A DNA stretch of 64,000 nt from Plumapathes pennacea (lineage: Eukaryota; Cnidaria; Anthozoa; Antipatharia; Myriopathidae). The stretch covers positions 5,442,001 through 5,506,000 of the forward strand of contig OZ038464.1 in assembly GCA_964036295.1 (NCBI GenBank), given 5' to 3'. The notes under the pieces were generated by a model, which saw only the letters and a list, made by a program, of their open reading frames with translations, was not told the origin of the DNA and made no database searches. Below are positions 1 to 11,542 of the stretch, piece by piece (the stretch's first letter is position 1; the number at the start of each line of letters is the position of its first letter). Made by a program: the position numbers and the translations under genes.

Positions 1-2199
1 TTTCACAGTTGGCAAAATTACAATAATAAAAGATATGTTGATAAACAATGATCATCGCTATTGCAAAACACTTGTTCCTAAAGGGTAAAAAAGCAAGTAA
101 AACTGCAATAGCTCAGACCTGGTTCAAACGTCAGAATTCTGCCGTTTTGAATCAAATTGAATTTGATTCGACAAAAGCACACGGCAGTGGTTTCAAACGT
201 CGAACTAATTTAGTCGAACCTAATTTATGTACAATTTGTGCATTAGATTCAGCACATGAGAAATACAACGTTTGAATCAATGTCGAACTTCAGTCGTTTC
301 ATCCGACTGGCCCAGTCGCATAAAACGACTCCGCTGAACTCAATTGAAAACTGTCAAACTTAATTTATTCAAACGTTGAACATTTTTCGCACTCAATACA
401 AACATTAGATTCAACATGGCTGAAATTCGACGTTTAAACCAGGCATCAGACTAAATAACACGGAGTTTAACTCTCAGACGTACACGTAAAGCCATACCCC
501 TTGGGGGAGGGGGGGGGGGGCTACTTTCGCTTTTGATCGGCCAAAAATCAGGCTTCTAAACTTGTTATGGATCAATCAAAAAGCATAGCAAAGGCCAAGC
601 AATCACGCGATTACTTTCGACAGTCGGCTCTAAAATATCGCTAATTAATGTACTTCAATCAAAAATCTTTCAATGTCTTCTACCTACAAATAAATATCAG
701 AAATTTTGACAGTCGAGTACGTCACTTTTGTTTACATACGACTCTAGCAGTTGGTGCCCGCACCATGATCTCAAAGCCTTGTTGGCAGAAATATCGGACA
801 AGATGGCCTCCCCGCATGCGCATTGACGCACACAATCCGTTGGCTCTCTCTCAGATCAATAAAGGAAAATGTATGGGAGAGATCACAGATTGCATAATTA
901 CTTGTTCCTGAAGAAAAACCGGCAAAATGTCCAGCTCGGTAGTTGTAGTTATGACTTAAAGACATCGTTTTAACCGTAGCTTGGTACAGTATTTCGAGTC
1001 TTTCATTCTTCTTTCGAGCGGTAAAACTTACCTTCATTTCACGCTCTGTGAGCACACTGTTTCTTTGTAATTTTCGCAATTAAGCTACATTTCAAGTCCG
1101 TCTTCCGATGACTTGCTTGTGTCGGGTACAGTTTGTCCAGCTCGCGATATCGAATCGATGCTTTATAGAGTCCGTAGAGCCCAAAATTACCTTCGTCTTT
1201 TGAGCTTCAATCTCTTCTCTAAGCCAAAATATATTGCCATGTTTCCTCTAACTCGATGCCATTATGGAAGGCCCGTAGGCGAAGAAACGACGACCGTGAG
1301 ATAAATCTGCCATGTTTTCTGGCCGCCATGTTTTGTTATGTCAGTTCCTAGTCCTCCTCAGTCTTAAGGAAGGTGCCTGACTGTTTTGGTAGGAACGGGG
1401 AGGGTTTTTGTGGAGTTTTTGCCGATTTGCAAGACAGTCATGTCCGAGGTCAAAGGTAATTTTACAGACTATGACAGTTATTCGCTGCAGGAGATCTAGT
1501 GCAATATTAACAAAACATATTTCTAGCTTTGGACAGCACTGTCCAGCTATTACAATCAGAATCACAAACGCTGACATTTGTTGACACTGTTCTTGGTCGT
1601 TATTTGTACCGAGCGGTCAAATCTAGCAGTTTCCCAACATTTCCATATTATTATTAATGGCAGTATTTCGAATCTAAGCTTGATAAGCGCTGCTTGTGAT
1701 GCACTAAAAATGCTCAATACACTCTCCTGGCCAACTTTCCTGCACAATTTACCGGTTTATTGAAAAACTAAGGGAATAACCGCTGACATCGGCGTGCGGG
1801 CTAAAAATGTCCAACATTTCTCCTGATGGGGTAAATCGTGTGGGGAACTCTAATTCGACAATATGGCAATATGGACCGAACGTATAGTTACAGCCGTGTA
1901 TGTCGGAAATCCTGATGGCATAACAAAAAATGCACTTTAAATCGTGATTGCACCATTTTCAATGCCTCGTACCTGTATCAAATCAACATATTCGAGTTTG
2001 TAGTTGATGAATTCAGATGGATAGTTTGCCGAAGAGCATGCAACAGATAATCAAAAGTAAAATCAGAATACTGTCAGTGGTTATATTTAGAATATGCTAC
2101 TTCCAAGGATGTTCTATATAACATGCTTTGCTTACATTTAAAATGCGATTTCTAACAATTATATTCACAATTCGTTTTCAAGTATTGAAAGTCACAGAG
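1..2199. other. Intergenic DNA, no gene seen
   Basis: Only short, unconvincing reading frames occur here on either strand. The stretch contains one MITE-like element near 108-456, a G-rich run near 497-521, and otherwise unremarkable AT-rich sequence. I see no domain, splice pattern or codon bias suggesting an exon. Confidence 0.6.
108..456. mobile_element. MITE-like element with terminal inverted repeats
   Basis: The left end reads GCTCAGACCTGGTTCAAACG and the right end, on the opposite strand, reads GTCTGATGCCTGGTTTAAAC, giving imperfect inverted repeats of about 23 bp. The interior repeats TTCAAACGT-type motifs in both orientations. There is no coding capacity, so this would be a non-autonomous DNA element. 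The family is not recognised and no clear target duplication was identified. Confidence 0.45.
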
Positions 2200-3127
2200 A
2201 TGAACAAAACGATGACTTCATCAAATCTAGTATTTAGCACCACCTCTTCACTATCTCCATCACTTCTCTCAAGTAAGCAAGGAATACCATTTTGCGTTGC
2301 CTTCCTTCTCGAGATGGTCGCCATTGTGATTGGTAATTCGATCGCTATTGGAGCCTTTCCAGGCCAAGACAGCTACGAAACCGTTCCTTTTATCTCCTGG
2401 TCAATTTGGCAGTCGCTGAATTTCTAATAGGAGTTGTAGTGATCCCATAAGAGTGTATATTCTATCTTATCACTTCGATCTGTGGGCATATAAAGGAGGC
2501 CATACTTTCGCTATTGTATTTGAAACACTGAGCTCATTCATAGAAGAAGCATCACACTTGAGACTTGTAATAATCTCCTTCGAGAGGATGTAGGCCATTG
2601 TTTGGCCAATGAAACGCCGTGTATTTGGCACAAACAAATATTACGTACTAATTGGACATGCTTGGTGCTTCGTCTCTACTGTGCCTGCTTCTAACGTGGC
2701 ATGGTATCACATTTGGATATCGCAGAGTGTTGAGCTCATAATTTGGCTGTCACTTCTGGCTTCCTGTCTTCTTTTGATTTCCATTTGGATTAGGTGCAAA
2801 TTTGGTGCGACAACGAACTGCATTGCCAGCGCTCTTGAACGAAGACTGGCATGGTCCTTGTTTCTTGTGACAATGGTTTCCTTGGTTACGTTCTTGCCTG
2901 CACCAGTAATTTTCATTTATAATCATTTCAACACACCTCCTAGACCGTTTCAGGGTACTTGTCATCTTGTGTACATGTCCACTATACTGCTTTACTACGC
3001 CAATTCTCTGGTGAATCCCATAATTTATACTTTTAATATGCCGCAGTTCAAAGATTACGCTGTACAGTTGATCTGCAGGCGCTCATTCTAGAAAAAGAGA
3101 GAAGTAATCAATATGAGGAACTTGTAA
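2200..3127 (+). pseudogene. Broken class A GPCR, paralogue of the 4,353 and 12,472 receptors
   Basis: The start codon at 2,200 aligns with the start of the intact receptor at 4,353, and the first 50 or so codons match it (LLEMVAIVIGNSIAIGAF, TM1). The frame is then lost by indels in the TM1-TM2 region (about 2,360-2,460). The TM3 arginine motif ERM is followed by an in-frame TAG near 2,590, and the rest of the receptor (WPMKRRVF through NSLVNPIIYTF, TM4-TM7) continues in another frame from about 2,609. A premature TAG at 3,089 removes the conserved tail, whose degraded remnant continues to about 3,127. The upstream 3' splice signal kept by the two intact copies (TTTTCAG before GTT) reads TTTTCAAG here. 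Several independent lesions make this a decayed gene rather than a sequencing error. Confidence 0.88.
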
Positions 3128-4352
3128 TTCGTAGGGCACTGCAGAACGTCCTATAATATATTTCTAATTCAAGTGAAAAACAAAAGAAATGGTAATCTGA
3201 AAATATTGACGTCCCAACCTTAAAGGGGCTCAGTCATGAGCTGTGACGCGCGGTAGCTCAGCTTGCAAAACTTGAAAACGTGAGGCTAACGTTTTTAAGT
3301 TTGAATAATGGCAGATAAGCGAAGCGAAGCTCGAGCACAGTAAAGTACAAATTACGCCACGTCGTTTACCTTAAAACTGAGATACATTATCAGGAAGGAA
3401 AAGAAAAGTTCAGCCCAAATTTTACCATTTCTAAATGAAATTGCCGATATGTTTTGCTCTTATAATGTCACTCAATTGTTTTGACTACCTGATGTATTTC
3501 TAATTGCACACACGCGTGCCTTAATCCAAAATGTTTTAATTCCTCACAAGCAGATAATTTGAACTCTTTTGTGGCTCGACTTGGATCGCTAGGAAAGTAC
3601 TTCAACTGTATACAACAATTGCTTTGAATCAGTGAATGAATGAATGAGTGCATTATTAGATGTAATGGATGAAACAAACTTGAATGAAAACATCGGGATG
3701 ATTTTTGTAACATCTTTAGCCGCGATACGCTAAGGAATGAACAGAAAAAAATGGCAACAAATGACTGGGTAGACGTCACGTTATAAGCATATTTGAAATT
3801 TAAACCTTCATAACTCATAAGCGCAACATGCAAACCAAGAAATATTCTACTTGTCAATTAAATTACCTGACGTAGAGCGATTTGAACCTTTTATGCAAAC
3901 TAAAATGGGCAGAAAATTGTCAGAACGAATGGAACCAATCACATAACAGGATTCATATGATTCCCCCGGATCACGTTCACAAAAATATTGGACAGTTATT
4001 CTACTGTGTCCAAAGAACCTGTTTGGTACCAGTACAGGCTTCTCTCACAAAACGGGTTTACCAAAGCTTTACTTGAAATTTAGTCACATTCTCGTAGATA
4101 TAAATTCTTATCGGAGACGCCTTACATAGCCGGATTGCACAGATGAAGTCGGAATACATCTACATCTACATCAGATTGAGTACTCTATGCCCAAACGTAA
4201 ATAATGTTACTATCAAGGTAAACATGGTAACAAACATCATTCACTCCTGTAGACAATCAGGCATTCTATTTAAAATCTTAATGGTTCATTTTAAGAAAAT
4301 GTAATGTAACTATTGATGTTTACACCTTTTTCAGGTTTCGAAAGAGGCAGAG
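3128..4352. other. Intergenic spacer between GPCR pseudogene and intact GPCR
   Basis: No supported exon is visible. Short open frames at 3,468-3,857 and 3,882-4,076 lack recognisable domains. The last 20 bases before the receptor start look like a 5' UTR exon: TTTTTCAG at about 4,327-4,334 is followed by GTTTCGAAAG, and a matching signal precedes the 12,472 receptor. The upstream UTR exon itself was not found. Confidence 0.55.
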
Positions 4353-5297
4353 ATGAACATAACAATGACGACATCAACTTTAGACGGCACCACATCTTCG
4401 CCATCACTTCTTTCCCGTGAAAAAGGGGTAGCGTTTTGCATGGCTTTCCTTCTCGAGATGGTCGCCATTGTCATTGGTAACTCAATCGCTATTGGGGCTT
4501 TTACAAGAAAAAGACAGCTACCGAACCGATCGTTTTATCTGCTAGCAAATTTGGCAGTCGCTGACTTGCTGATTGGAGCTATTGTGGTCCCATTAAGAAT
4601 TTATTTACTGGCTGAACAGTTCGATCTGTGGGCATATGAAGGAGGCTCTAAAATGCACTTTGCAAATGAGACAATTAGTGCGTTCGGAGCAGAAGCATCG
4701 CTTATAAGCCTTGTGATGATCTCTTTTGAGAGGATGTATGCCATTGTTTGGCCAATGAAGCATCGTGTACTTGACACCAAAGTCTATTTCGTACTCATTG
4801 CACTTGTCTGGTGTTTCGCCTTTATTCTTTCTGTTTTTCATCCAGCACAGTATTTCGGTTGGATGCCTAATAGTGCCCATCTTGTTGCTTGGCTCTCGTC
4901 CTTGGCTTCCTGTGTTCTCTTGATTTTTATAAATTACTTCATCATTTGGATCAAGTGCAGATTTGGTGCAACAACAAACCGCATGACCAGCGCTCGTGAA
5001 CGAAGACTGGCAAGGTCCTTGTTTCTCGTGACAGTGGTTTCCATGGTTACCGTCTTGCCAGCACCAATAACATACCTTTCCTTTCATGTCTCTTCTAATT
5101 CGCAGCCTGGAGGGTGTCGGGGTACTTGTCGGCTTGCGTACACGTCCACTTTGCTGCCTTCTTTCGCCAATTCTCTGGTGAATCCCATAATTTATACTTT
5201 TAGAATACCAGAGTTCAAGGAATACGCTGTACAGCTGATCTGCAGGCGTTCACGTGAGGAACGAACAGAAGTAATTGAGATGAGGGACTTATCGTGA
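4353..5297 (+). CDS. Class A GPCR (orphan, rhodopsin-like), single coding exon, 314 aa
   Basis: This is a seven-helix plasma-membrane receptor of the rhodopsin family; ligand unknown. TM1 covers about residues 26-49 with N43 (IGNS), TM2 about 62-82 with LAVAD (D71), TM3 about 106-132, TM4 143-164, TM5 175-200, TM6 222-244 and TM7 262-284 with NPIIY (277-281). The TM3 end reads ERM instead of DRY, and TM6 has LPAP in place of CWLP. The usual TM3/ECL2 cysteine pair is absent, while two cysteines (255 and 259) lie in the TM6-TM7 loop. N-glycosylation sequons sit at N2 and N105. The ATG follows a conserved 3' splice signal, so a 5' UTR intron is likely. The closest relative in the window is the receptor at 11,543-12,472 on the other strand, about four of five residues identical by eye. 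Cnidarian lineage-specific receptor expansions commonly look like this. Confidence 0.92.
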   Translation: MNITMTTSTLDGTTSSPSLLSREKGVAFCMAFLLEMVAIVIGNSIAIGAFTRKRQLPNRSFYLLANLAVADLLIGAIVVPLRIYLLAEQFDLWAYEGGSKMHFANETISAFGAEASLISLVMISFERMYAIVWPMKHRVLDTKVYFVLIALVWCFAFILSVFHPAQYFGWMPNSAHLVAWLSSLASCVLLIFINYFIIWIKCRFGATTNRMTSARERRLARSLFLVTVVSMVTVLPAPITYLSFHVSSNSQPGGCRGTCRLAYTSTLLPSFANSLVNPIIYTFRIPEFKEYAVQLICRRSREERTEVIEMRDLS

Positions 5298-5559
5298 GTT
5301 CTTATGACACTGCAGAAATTTCAGAAATGTGTCCACGTGTCCACAGTTTTGATGCTGAAGACCCAAGAACTAGGACTTCATATGTGTCTATCAGACTTGC
5401 ACTTACTATGAACCTGAACAGTTTACTCAAAAGTCTGCACAATGTCCCCTTCCACATGCTTACCTTCTTTACCTACCAAATACATGCATTCAAAAGCTTG
5501 TTTGTAAAAATTTTGATTGAGCACACCCCAGTAAGAGAGTCAATATAAAATCAAGACCT

Positions 5560-5912
5560 AACCCATTCATTACGCGTGAAATTCGTGAGCTAAAAATCGC
5601 GAACTTTCCACATAGGGTTAAGAAATCAATGTATGAAACCATCGTTGGACCCAAACTAGAATATGCAATCGAATCCTGGGACCCACAATACAAAAAAGGA
5701 CTCACAATCCCCGACATAATTAGTTGGGCTCTCGGAAGTGCGTATATTCAGCGGCAGGTGCAGTTTCTCGGCCTCCTCCCTCCCCCAATGTTGGTTCTAG
5801 GCGCTGTGACGCACAAACAACTTTGAGGGGCGGGAAAAAGCAAAGCGTTCCAACAGTTATGTCGAAGATTGTGGCCCTATTGGAGAGAATCCAACGGAAA
5901 GCTGCACCATAG
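5560..5912 (+). mobile_element. Fragment of a LINE reverse transcriptase C-terminal region
   Basis: Translation around 5,629-5,700 gives MYETIVGPKLEYAIESWDP, the pattern (LEYA-x-x-x-WDP) seen near the C-terminal end of CR1/Jockey/L2-type non-LTR reverse transcriptases. It is followed after a gap by LLERIQRKAAP (about 5,877-5,910), the motif that normally lies about 15-20 residues downstream. About 150 bp between the two motifs (roughly 5,718-5,868) is absent from the sister copy at 11,0xx, so it is a secondary insertion. Only a short 3' piece survives and it is inactive. Confidence 0.7.
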
Positions 5913-6420
5913 AGTACCAAAGTGTGACGTCATCATTTTGCAAACTTTTCCATTCGAAGTTCTAAGCCACATCACGTGATGTACACGCACCGGATATTAG
6001 CACCGGAAGTAAAATTCCTACTTTTAAAGGATAAATTAAATTCCAGCAGTCAGCCAGGTGGCCAACAAGACGAACAAGTTTTTTACCGTCGCGAGAAAAA
6101 CAATAATTGGAACGCAGCTGAACAAAACAGACCAATTTCTATTTGTTAAGTGATCAAGAATATAGAAATAAAGAGCGTTATCTACCGGATAAATCCTTTT
6201 ATTACACGACTTCATATTCATCCGAGTGCAAATAAAGACCAAAACGAGTGCAAAGATGGCAGCGTATTGCACTCGTCAGGAACCAGATCAACTGGTTTAT
6301 TAGTTTATTATTACGCGATCAATTTTCACAAGCAAAGTTTATGAACGCGTCATTTTTTGTTCCATTTTGCGCGCGGCGAGAACGTTTGCCCTGCTTCGTT
6401 TGTCGTATAATAAAAGATTT

Positions 6421-6552
6421 ATTACACGAAAAGTCGTGCAATATACGGCTGTATTTTTACTCGTCAGTTTTATTTTTTCTCGCCTGAAGCAGGCTTGAAA
6501 AAATAAAACCGACTCGAAAAAATCCGCCGTATTGCACTCCTTCTCGTGTAAT
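6421..6552. mobile_element. Hairpin MITE, copy 1 (TTACACG ends)
   Basis: The element runs from ATTACACGAAAAGTCGTGCA to its near inverse, ending in GTGTAAT, around a GCCTGAAGCAGGC centre. The two halves pair almost completely, giving a 132-bp foldback. A second copy of the same length lies at 28,392-28,523 in an intron of the LOXHD1-like gene. It is non-coding. Confidence 0.7.
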
Positions 6553-7028
6553 AACCTCTTTATATATGCAGTTGATAAAATATGTTTAAATGTTAACACT
6601 TATCCGCTTGATAGCGATTTTTTTTCTGATGAATAGGCCTACTAACTCTTTAAACATCTGGGCCCTGGCATTTAATTATTCACTGTAGGGCTTCCGGTAC
6701 ATAAATATGTTTTAAATACTTCTTTTTAGCTTGGGTTGAAAGTAGTACATTGATTTTGGTATTTTTTTCCCTCTCCCTCGTCTATCGACGTCGCTTCCGA
6801 GTTATTCAAAGGCAATTAAAAATATTCTTTTGTACTTTAGTTAACGCCAGGTTTCATATTTTCACCTTTGTTCAATGGCTATTTCTTAGCGAATCGCTAA
6901 AACCCTAACTAATTGAACACCCGGCCCTTCACCAAAAACGTTGAATATTCCATGTAATTATCAAAGTGTTTAGTGTATTTGCGGCACAGTAAGGAAGTGT
7001 TCAAATATCTTACGACGTCTGACAAGAC

Positions 7029-7979
7029 ATGGGATCGGAAAGCAACCTAACAATTTCATGTCTTTTTCTTAAAGACGTTCGCCAAGATCATAAAGGTTTT
7101 GTGTACGCACTGGAGATTTTCACATGCGTTTTAAATTCGGTGTTACCTATTGCAGCAGTGACTGGAAACCTTCTGACGATTTTCGTTATCTACACAACGC
7201 CTATGCTTCACACACAGCAAAATGTATTCCTGTGTTCCTTGGCCGCCTCTAACTTCGTCCTCGCTGCGATTGCCCAGCCTGCCTACGTCATCTACAAAGT
7301 CTCGGAAATCCTTGAAAATAGCAGAGAAGTTTGGTGCGACAGCAGAATTGCCCACTGGTGGATAGGATTTCTGTGCGCCGGAGTTTCTATTATGACTATC
7401 ACTGCAACCGCTGTGGATAGATACCTGGCCATTTACTTAAATCTAACCTATGTCACAACTGTAACTGTAAAGCGATGTGTGGCAGTGGCAATTTCTTTCT
7501 GGATTTTCGCTTTTGCGATTATGCTGTCAGTGTTTTTCGTGAAATCGGACAGATACTGGACAATTGCCCCTGTACCAGTATTGTTTTTTAGCTTGGTAAT
7601 AACTGCAACAGCCTACGCCAAAATATTCAGAATCCTGCGACGCCATCAAAGGCAGATCCGTGTTCAAGTTCGACCGCAGTCTTGGCAAGACGAAGGAAAC
7701 CCTCCAATGAACATAAAGAAATACAAGAAATCGGCCATCACAACACTATACATTCTAGCCCTATTCATAGGTTCCAATATTCCAATTCTGGTTGCTATGG
7801 TTATGCGCATCTTTACGGGTTACACCAGTTTGGTGAAACTCACTTATGAACTAGCAGCTACGGTAGTGTACGTCAGTTCGTCCCTTAACCCTCTACTGTA
7901 CTGCTGGAGAATGAAAGACATCAGAAAGGCTGTTCTGGACACACTTAGAAAGGGTCGTAATTTCATATGCACAAACTAG
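7029..7979 (+). CDS. Class A GPCR (orphan, rhodopsin-like), single exon, 316 aa
   Basis: This is a rhodopsin-family receptor unlike its neighbours. TM1 (about 32-55) carries TGN with N47. TM2 reads LAASN, so the usual sodium-site aspartate is asparagine (N75). TM3 ends in a classic DRY (130-132). ICL3 is basic (RILRRHQRQIR), TM6 lacks the CWLP motif, and TM7 ends in NPLLY (287-291) followed by a short basic tail. The TM4-TM5 loop is very short and has no cysteine, as in melanocortin, adenosine or cannabinoid-like receptors, although C103 before TM3 is present. Two N-glycosylation sequons are visible (N6 and N138). It lies between the arms of the inverted receptor duplication. Ligand and family subgroup cannot be told from sequence alone. 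Confidence 0.92.
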   Translation: MGSESNLTISCLFLKDVRQDHKGFVYALEIFTCVLNSVLPIAAVTGNLLTIFVIYTTPMLHTQQNVFLCSLAASNFVLAAIAQPAYVIYKVSEILENSREVWCDSRIAHWWIGFLCAGVSIMTITATAVDRYLAIYLNLTYVTTVTVKRCVAVAISFWIFAFAIMLSVFFVKSDRYWTIAPVPVLFFSLVITATAYAKIFRILRRHQRQIRVQVRPQSWQDEGNPPMNIKKYKKSAITTLYILALFIGSNIPILVAMVMRIFTGYTSLVKLTYELAATVVYVSSSLNPLLYCWRMKDIRKAVLDTLRKGRNFICTN

Positions 7980-10900
7980 GTGGTAATTGTTGAATACGCT
8001 GGCGATAGTGTGGGGTTAGATCATCACCTAATTGCCGGAGACGATTATAGTGCAAATCAGACATTATATTAATGATTTATTGGGACTGTAGAGTATTATT
8101 TTGCAGCAATAAGGTGAGCGTATTAACGTGACGAGATTTGTCTAGTATTTTTAAGTCCTACTTGGGAGGAAAATTTGGAATAGGCTAAGGAAAAATTGAC
8201 GGTGTAAAATAGGCATTTAGCATTCGTTCACTTTCTTTAAATGCGTTGCATACACGATTTGCTGACCTTTAGACGAGAGGCAGAAAACGGTGCCTTGACG
8301 GGGCATTTATTCAACCATTTTAAGGTTTTACTTGAAAATATCACTATTTTAAGTGAAAAAAAAAAAAAAAAAAACTCCGAAAACACACGGGGTATACACA
8401 TACACGGACGAGTTTGCAAGTCGTCGCACACTCGTATCTGGACATTACAGCCAACAACACTATGCTAAAAGGTTCCTTTAAAAACAAGGAGTTTAATTAA
8501 ACTTGTTATCCGTCGCCTGGTTTGTTGAGTTTTTTGGGCGGCGTATAGCAGCCCATGCATCTCGTGTCGCCCCTCACACCTTATGATAAAGGTGTATCAT
8601 ATTTGACTAATGACGAGACTTTTATTCTCGAAAAAAAATTTTTTTGATCAAAAACTGGTGTGAATATGGAGGATGCCCTCATTTTTGAATTACTGAAGAA
8701 TATGAAGTTGGCCTTCACACCTGTAATTAAACCTGATTTGAAATGGTGTTTTTCTTTTGACGTCTGCACTTGACGGAAAGTATTAGTCGGATTGATTATT
8801 CAGGTTTTCCAGTTTGCAGCTGTGATAACAGACACCCTGAAGTAGTATGGCAAAATAGTGATATAAAAAAGAAACGCGTTCTACATTATTAGGCCCGCGC
8901 TCGTGTCAGTTTTGAATATCTCGCGCAAAGATAAGGAACAAACACATGATATTTACCAAACGTAAGATGAGTTTTGGTTAAATTATTCTGCGCTGAATGA
9001 AATGAAGCGAATGTTAATTGGTTTCGATTAAACCTGAAACGAGAGGTCGGGCCAGTGTTATCAATGTTCGTGTATTTTTAAATTATCTGCGCTCCTCTGG
9101 CGCCCTTTCTTGCTTTTCATATGAAAATGTAAAGTAATAATAATATTATTGAATATTTTTTTCCATATTTGCTCTTAAGGCTTGTAATTATCTCACACAT
9201 CCGTTTTAACAACACTTAATAAAACTAGATTAAAGGACATATGTTGCTTCCCTGGTATAGTCAAACTAACGTTTATGAGGCCTGAGTTTTGGGTGATAGT
9301 TTATTGACTAGATCCACAATAGCTGCAGAGGAAAATCTAACCGGTTTCTGAAATGAGTTAGGGCCGAATGCACGAGCTTCTAGATTGGTTTGGGAACACG
9401 CTCTCCCGGAATTTTTTAGTTCTTCAAACGCCTTTTCCTGTTATTTACAGAGGCTGAGAACTAGAATTTCAAAACACTGACCGGTTTCTGTAAACTGGTC
9501 TAAACCGGTTTAGAACCACCTTTGGGAGAGTAAGCCCTTCTACCTTTTAACCGTTGCCAACTCGATTATCATTTTTCTTCTTTATTAAGATCGTAAAGTA
9601 GCCATGACAACAACAATAAGATAACACTAAGCTCAACACCTGCAAAACACAAACCAAGGCTTTGCCGAATTATCATAATAATTATGATCTGATCAAAGCA
9701 TGGCTCATTCATTGTGAGTTTGTGGGTTTACTGTCAAATTATAGTTAATTTAAAGTTTAAATTGACTGTGCTGTAATGAGTATTTTGTGTTCTTATAATA
9801 GTTAAACCTTTGGCCTGAAGATGAACCCCAAATCTCACAGATATGCTGTGACCGACGCCGAGCAGCTGCAAACATGCAGTCTGAAAAAATGTATACATAA
9901 GTTGATAAGATCATGTAAGTGACACCGCGTAAATACGTTCTTCGGCCGAGCGGTCACAATTGTTTTAGTCAGCGGTCATTGCACAAAACTGTGTGGATTT
10001 AAGTGCAGATTTTGTATTTCAGTGTAAAAAACCTACAAATTAGCAAGAAATTCCACTAGGACTCCATACTTAAGTATAAATTAGTTCAATGCATTTTCTA
10101 TATATAACACAAGTTGTGCATAAGAAAAACGATGCTTGTATACTATGTGAAAATTTACCGTAAATTAAAGAAGGTTATATATTAATGGTGACAAACGCTG
10201 ACCAACGGAAGTGACGTTATGGACATATTTTCGCGGTGTCTTATGCTTTGCGGCAGTGCCGCAAAATTCAAAGTATACTTGGGCAGACAAAAGCAAATAT
10301 TTACCTGAAACTTTTCAATTGTTTAGATAAACGCTCACGTCGAGGGAGAGAACTTTGTAATGAAACTCGCACGCGTTTGAACACTGCAGAGGTATGAGCA
10401 GTTATGTGGTTTCTCTTTCGTAAGGCTTTTTTTTTAACAATCGGACGTACAAGGGCTGGGGAGGGGGGAGGTGGAAACCCCACCCCAAACTATGATACTA
10501 ATACTATGATACTACACGTGTTCTGATTGGCTAAATAACCGTGTAAGATGAGAGTATATTACAAGCTGACATGATATGTGATATATTTTAGTGATTAATT
10601 ATTTTTAATTATAAGAGAAATATGTAAAAATGAAATATGTATATTATATAATATATTCCCGTGTAATATAGCCTCATCTAAACACTTGGGAAATTATATA
10701 ACGAGCGCTCTGATTGGCTCCCAACCTGTTTGCATGAGGCTATGCAACATGGAAAGTGTGTTATATTGCCGCCGCGGCGGCTCGGGCTTACAGAAACGTT
10801 CGAGTTCTCCCAAACTCCCTCTCGTGCTTACATCAGGCTATGTAAACACGGCGCGCGTTTTATTTTCTTAAACATTACACGGGAACGCGTCATGTACTTC

Positions 10901-10990
10901 TTAAATCTGGAACTAAACTTCCATAACTTTGCTTTCAGTAGGGCTAGCCGCGATTTGAAATTTTGCACACGTTCTTGCAGCAGCTCTGTA
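7980..10990. other. Intergenic DNA, no gene seen
   Basis: No supported coding region. The stretch has an A-run near 8,347-8,370, a GGTTTCTGTAAACTGGTC-type motif near 9,340 and 9,480, and GCTCTGATTGGC-type foldback sequence near 10,500-10,870 with TATATA-rich parts. Open frames here are short and show no family resemblance. Confidence 0.55.
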
Positions 10991-11075
10991 TATGGCATGA
11001 TGTGGCTTAGAGGTTCGAATGGGAAAGTTTGCAAAATGATGACGTCACACTTTGGTACTCTATGGTGCAGCTTTC

Positions 11076-11290
11076 CGTTGGGTTCTCAATAAGTCTCTTT
11101 TGTGGTGTGGGTCCCAGGATTCGCTTGCATATTCCGGTTTGGGTGTTACGATGGTTTCGTACATTGATTGCTGTACCCTTTGTGGACAGTTCGCGGTTCT
11201 TAGCTCACAAATTTCACGTGTAATGAATGGGTTAGGTCTTGATTTTGTCTTGACTCTCTTACTGGGGCGTGTTCAATCAAACTTTTTACA
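11076..11290 (-). mobile_element. LINE reverse transcriptase fragment, inverted sister of the 5.6-kb copy
   Basis: On the minus strand this reads SMYETIV, then EYASESWDPHHKRDL, then RTQRKAAP, matching the fragment at 5,629-5,912 but without its internal insertion. It lies at the same distance 3' of its receptor as the plus-strand copy does, so it was copied together with the receptor rather than inserted twice. Confidence 0.7.
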
Positions 11291-11542
11291 AACAAGCTTT
11301 TGAATGCATGTATCTGGTAGGTAAAGAAGGTAACCATGTGGAAGGGGACATTGCGCAGACTTCTGAAGAAAATGTTCAGGTTCATAGTAAATGCAAATCT
11401 GACAGACACGTATGAAGTCCTAGTTCATGGGTCTTCAGCATCAAAACTGTGGACACGTGGCTGTGATCAGCGTTGGAAGACGTATTTTGCTTTTAAATTG
11501 AAGCAAAATTGGTTTCCAAAAGTTCTGCAGTGTCATGAGAAT

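Larger units (their letters stand above)
5298..7028. other. 3' flank of GPCR with LINE fragment and foldback element
   Basis: The first 0.65 kb is duplicated in inverted orientation at about 11,000-11,540. It contains a LINE remnant (separate entry). The rest holds AT-rich sequence and a hairpin MITE at 6,421-6,552. I see no other gene. Confidence 0.6.
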
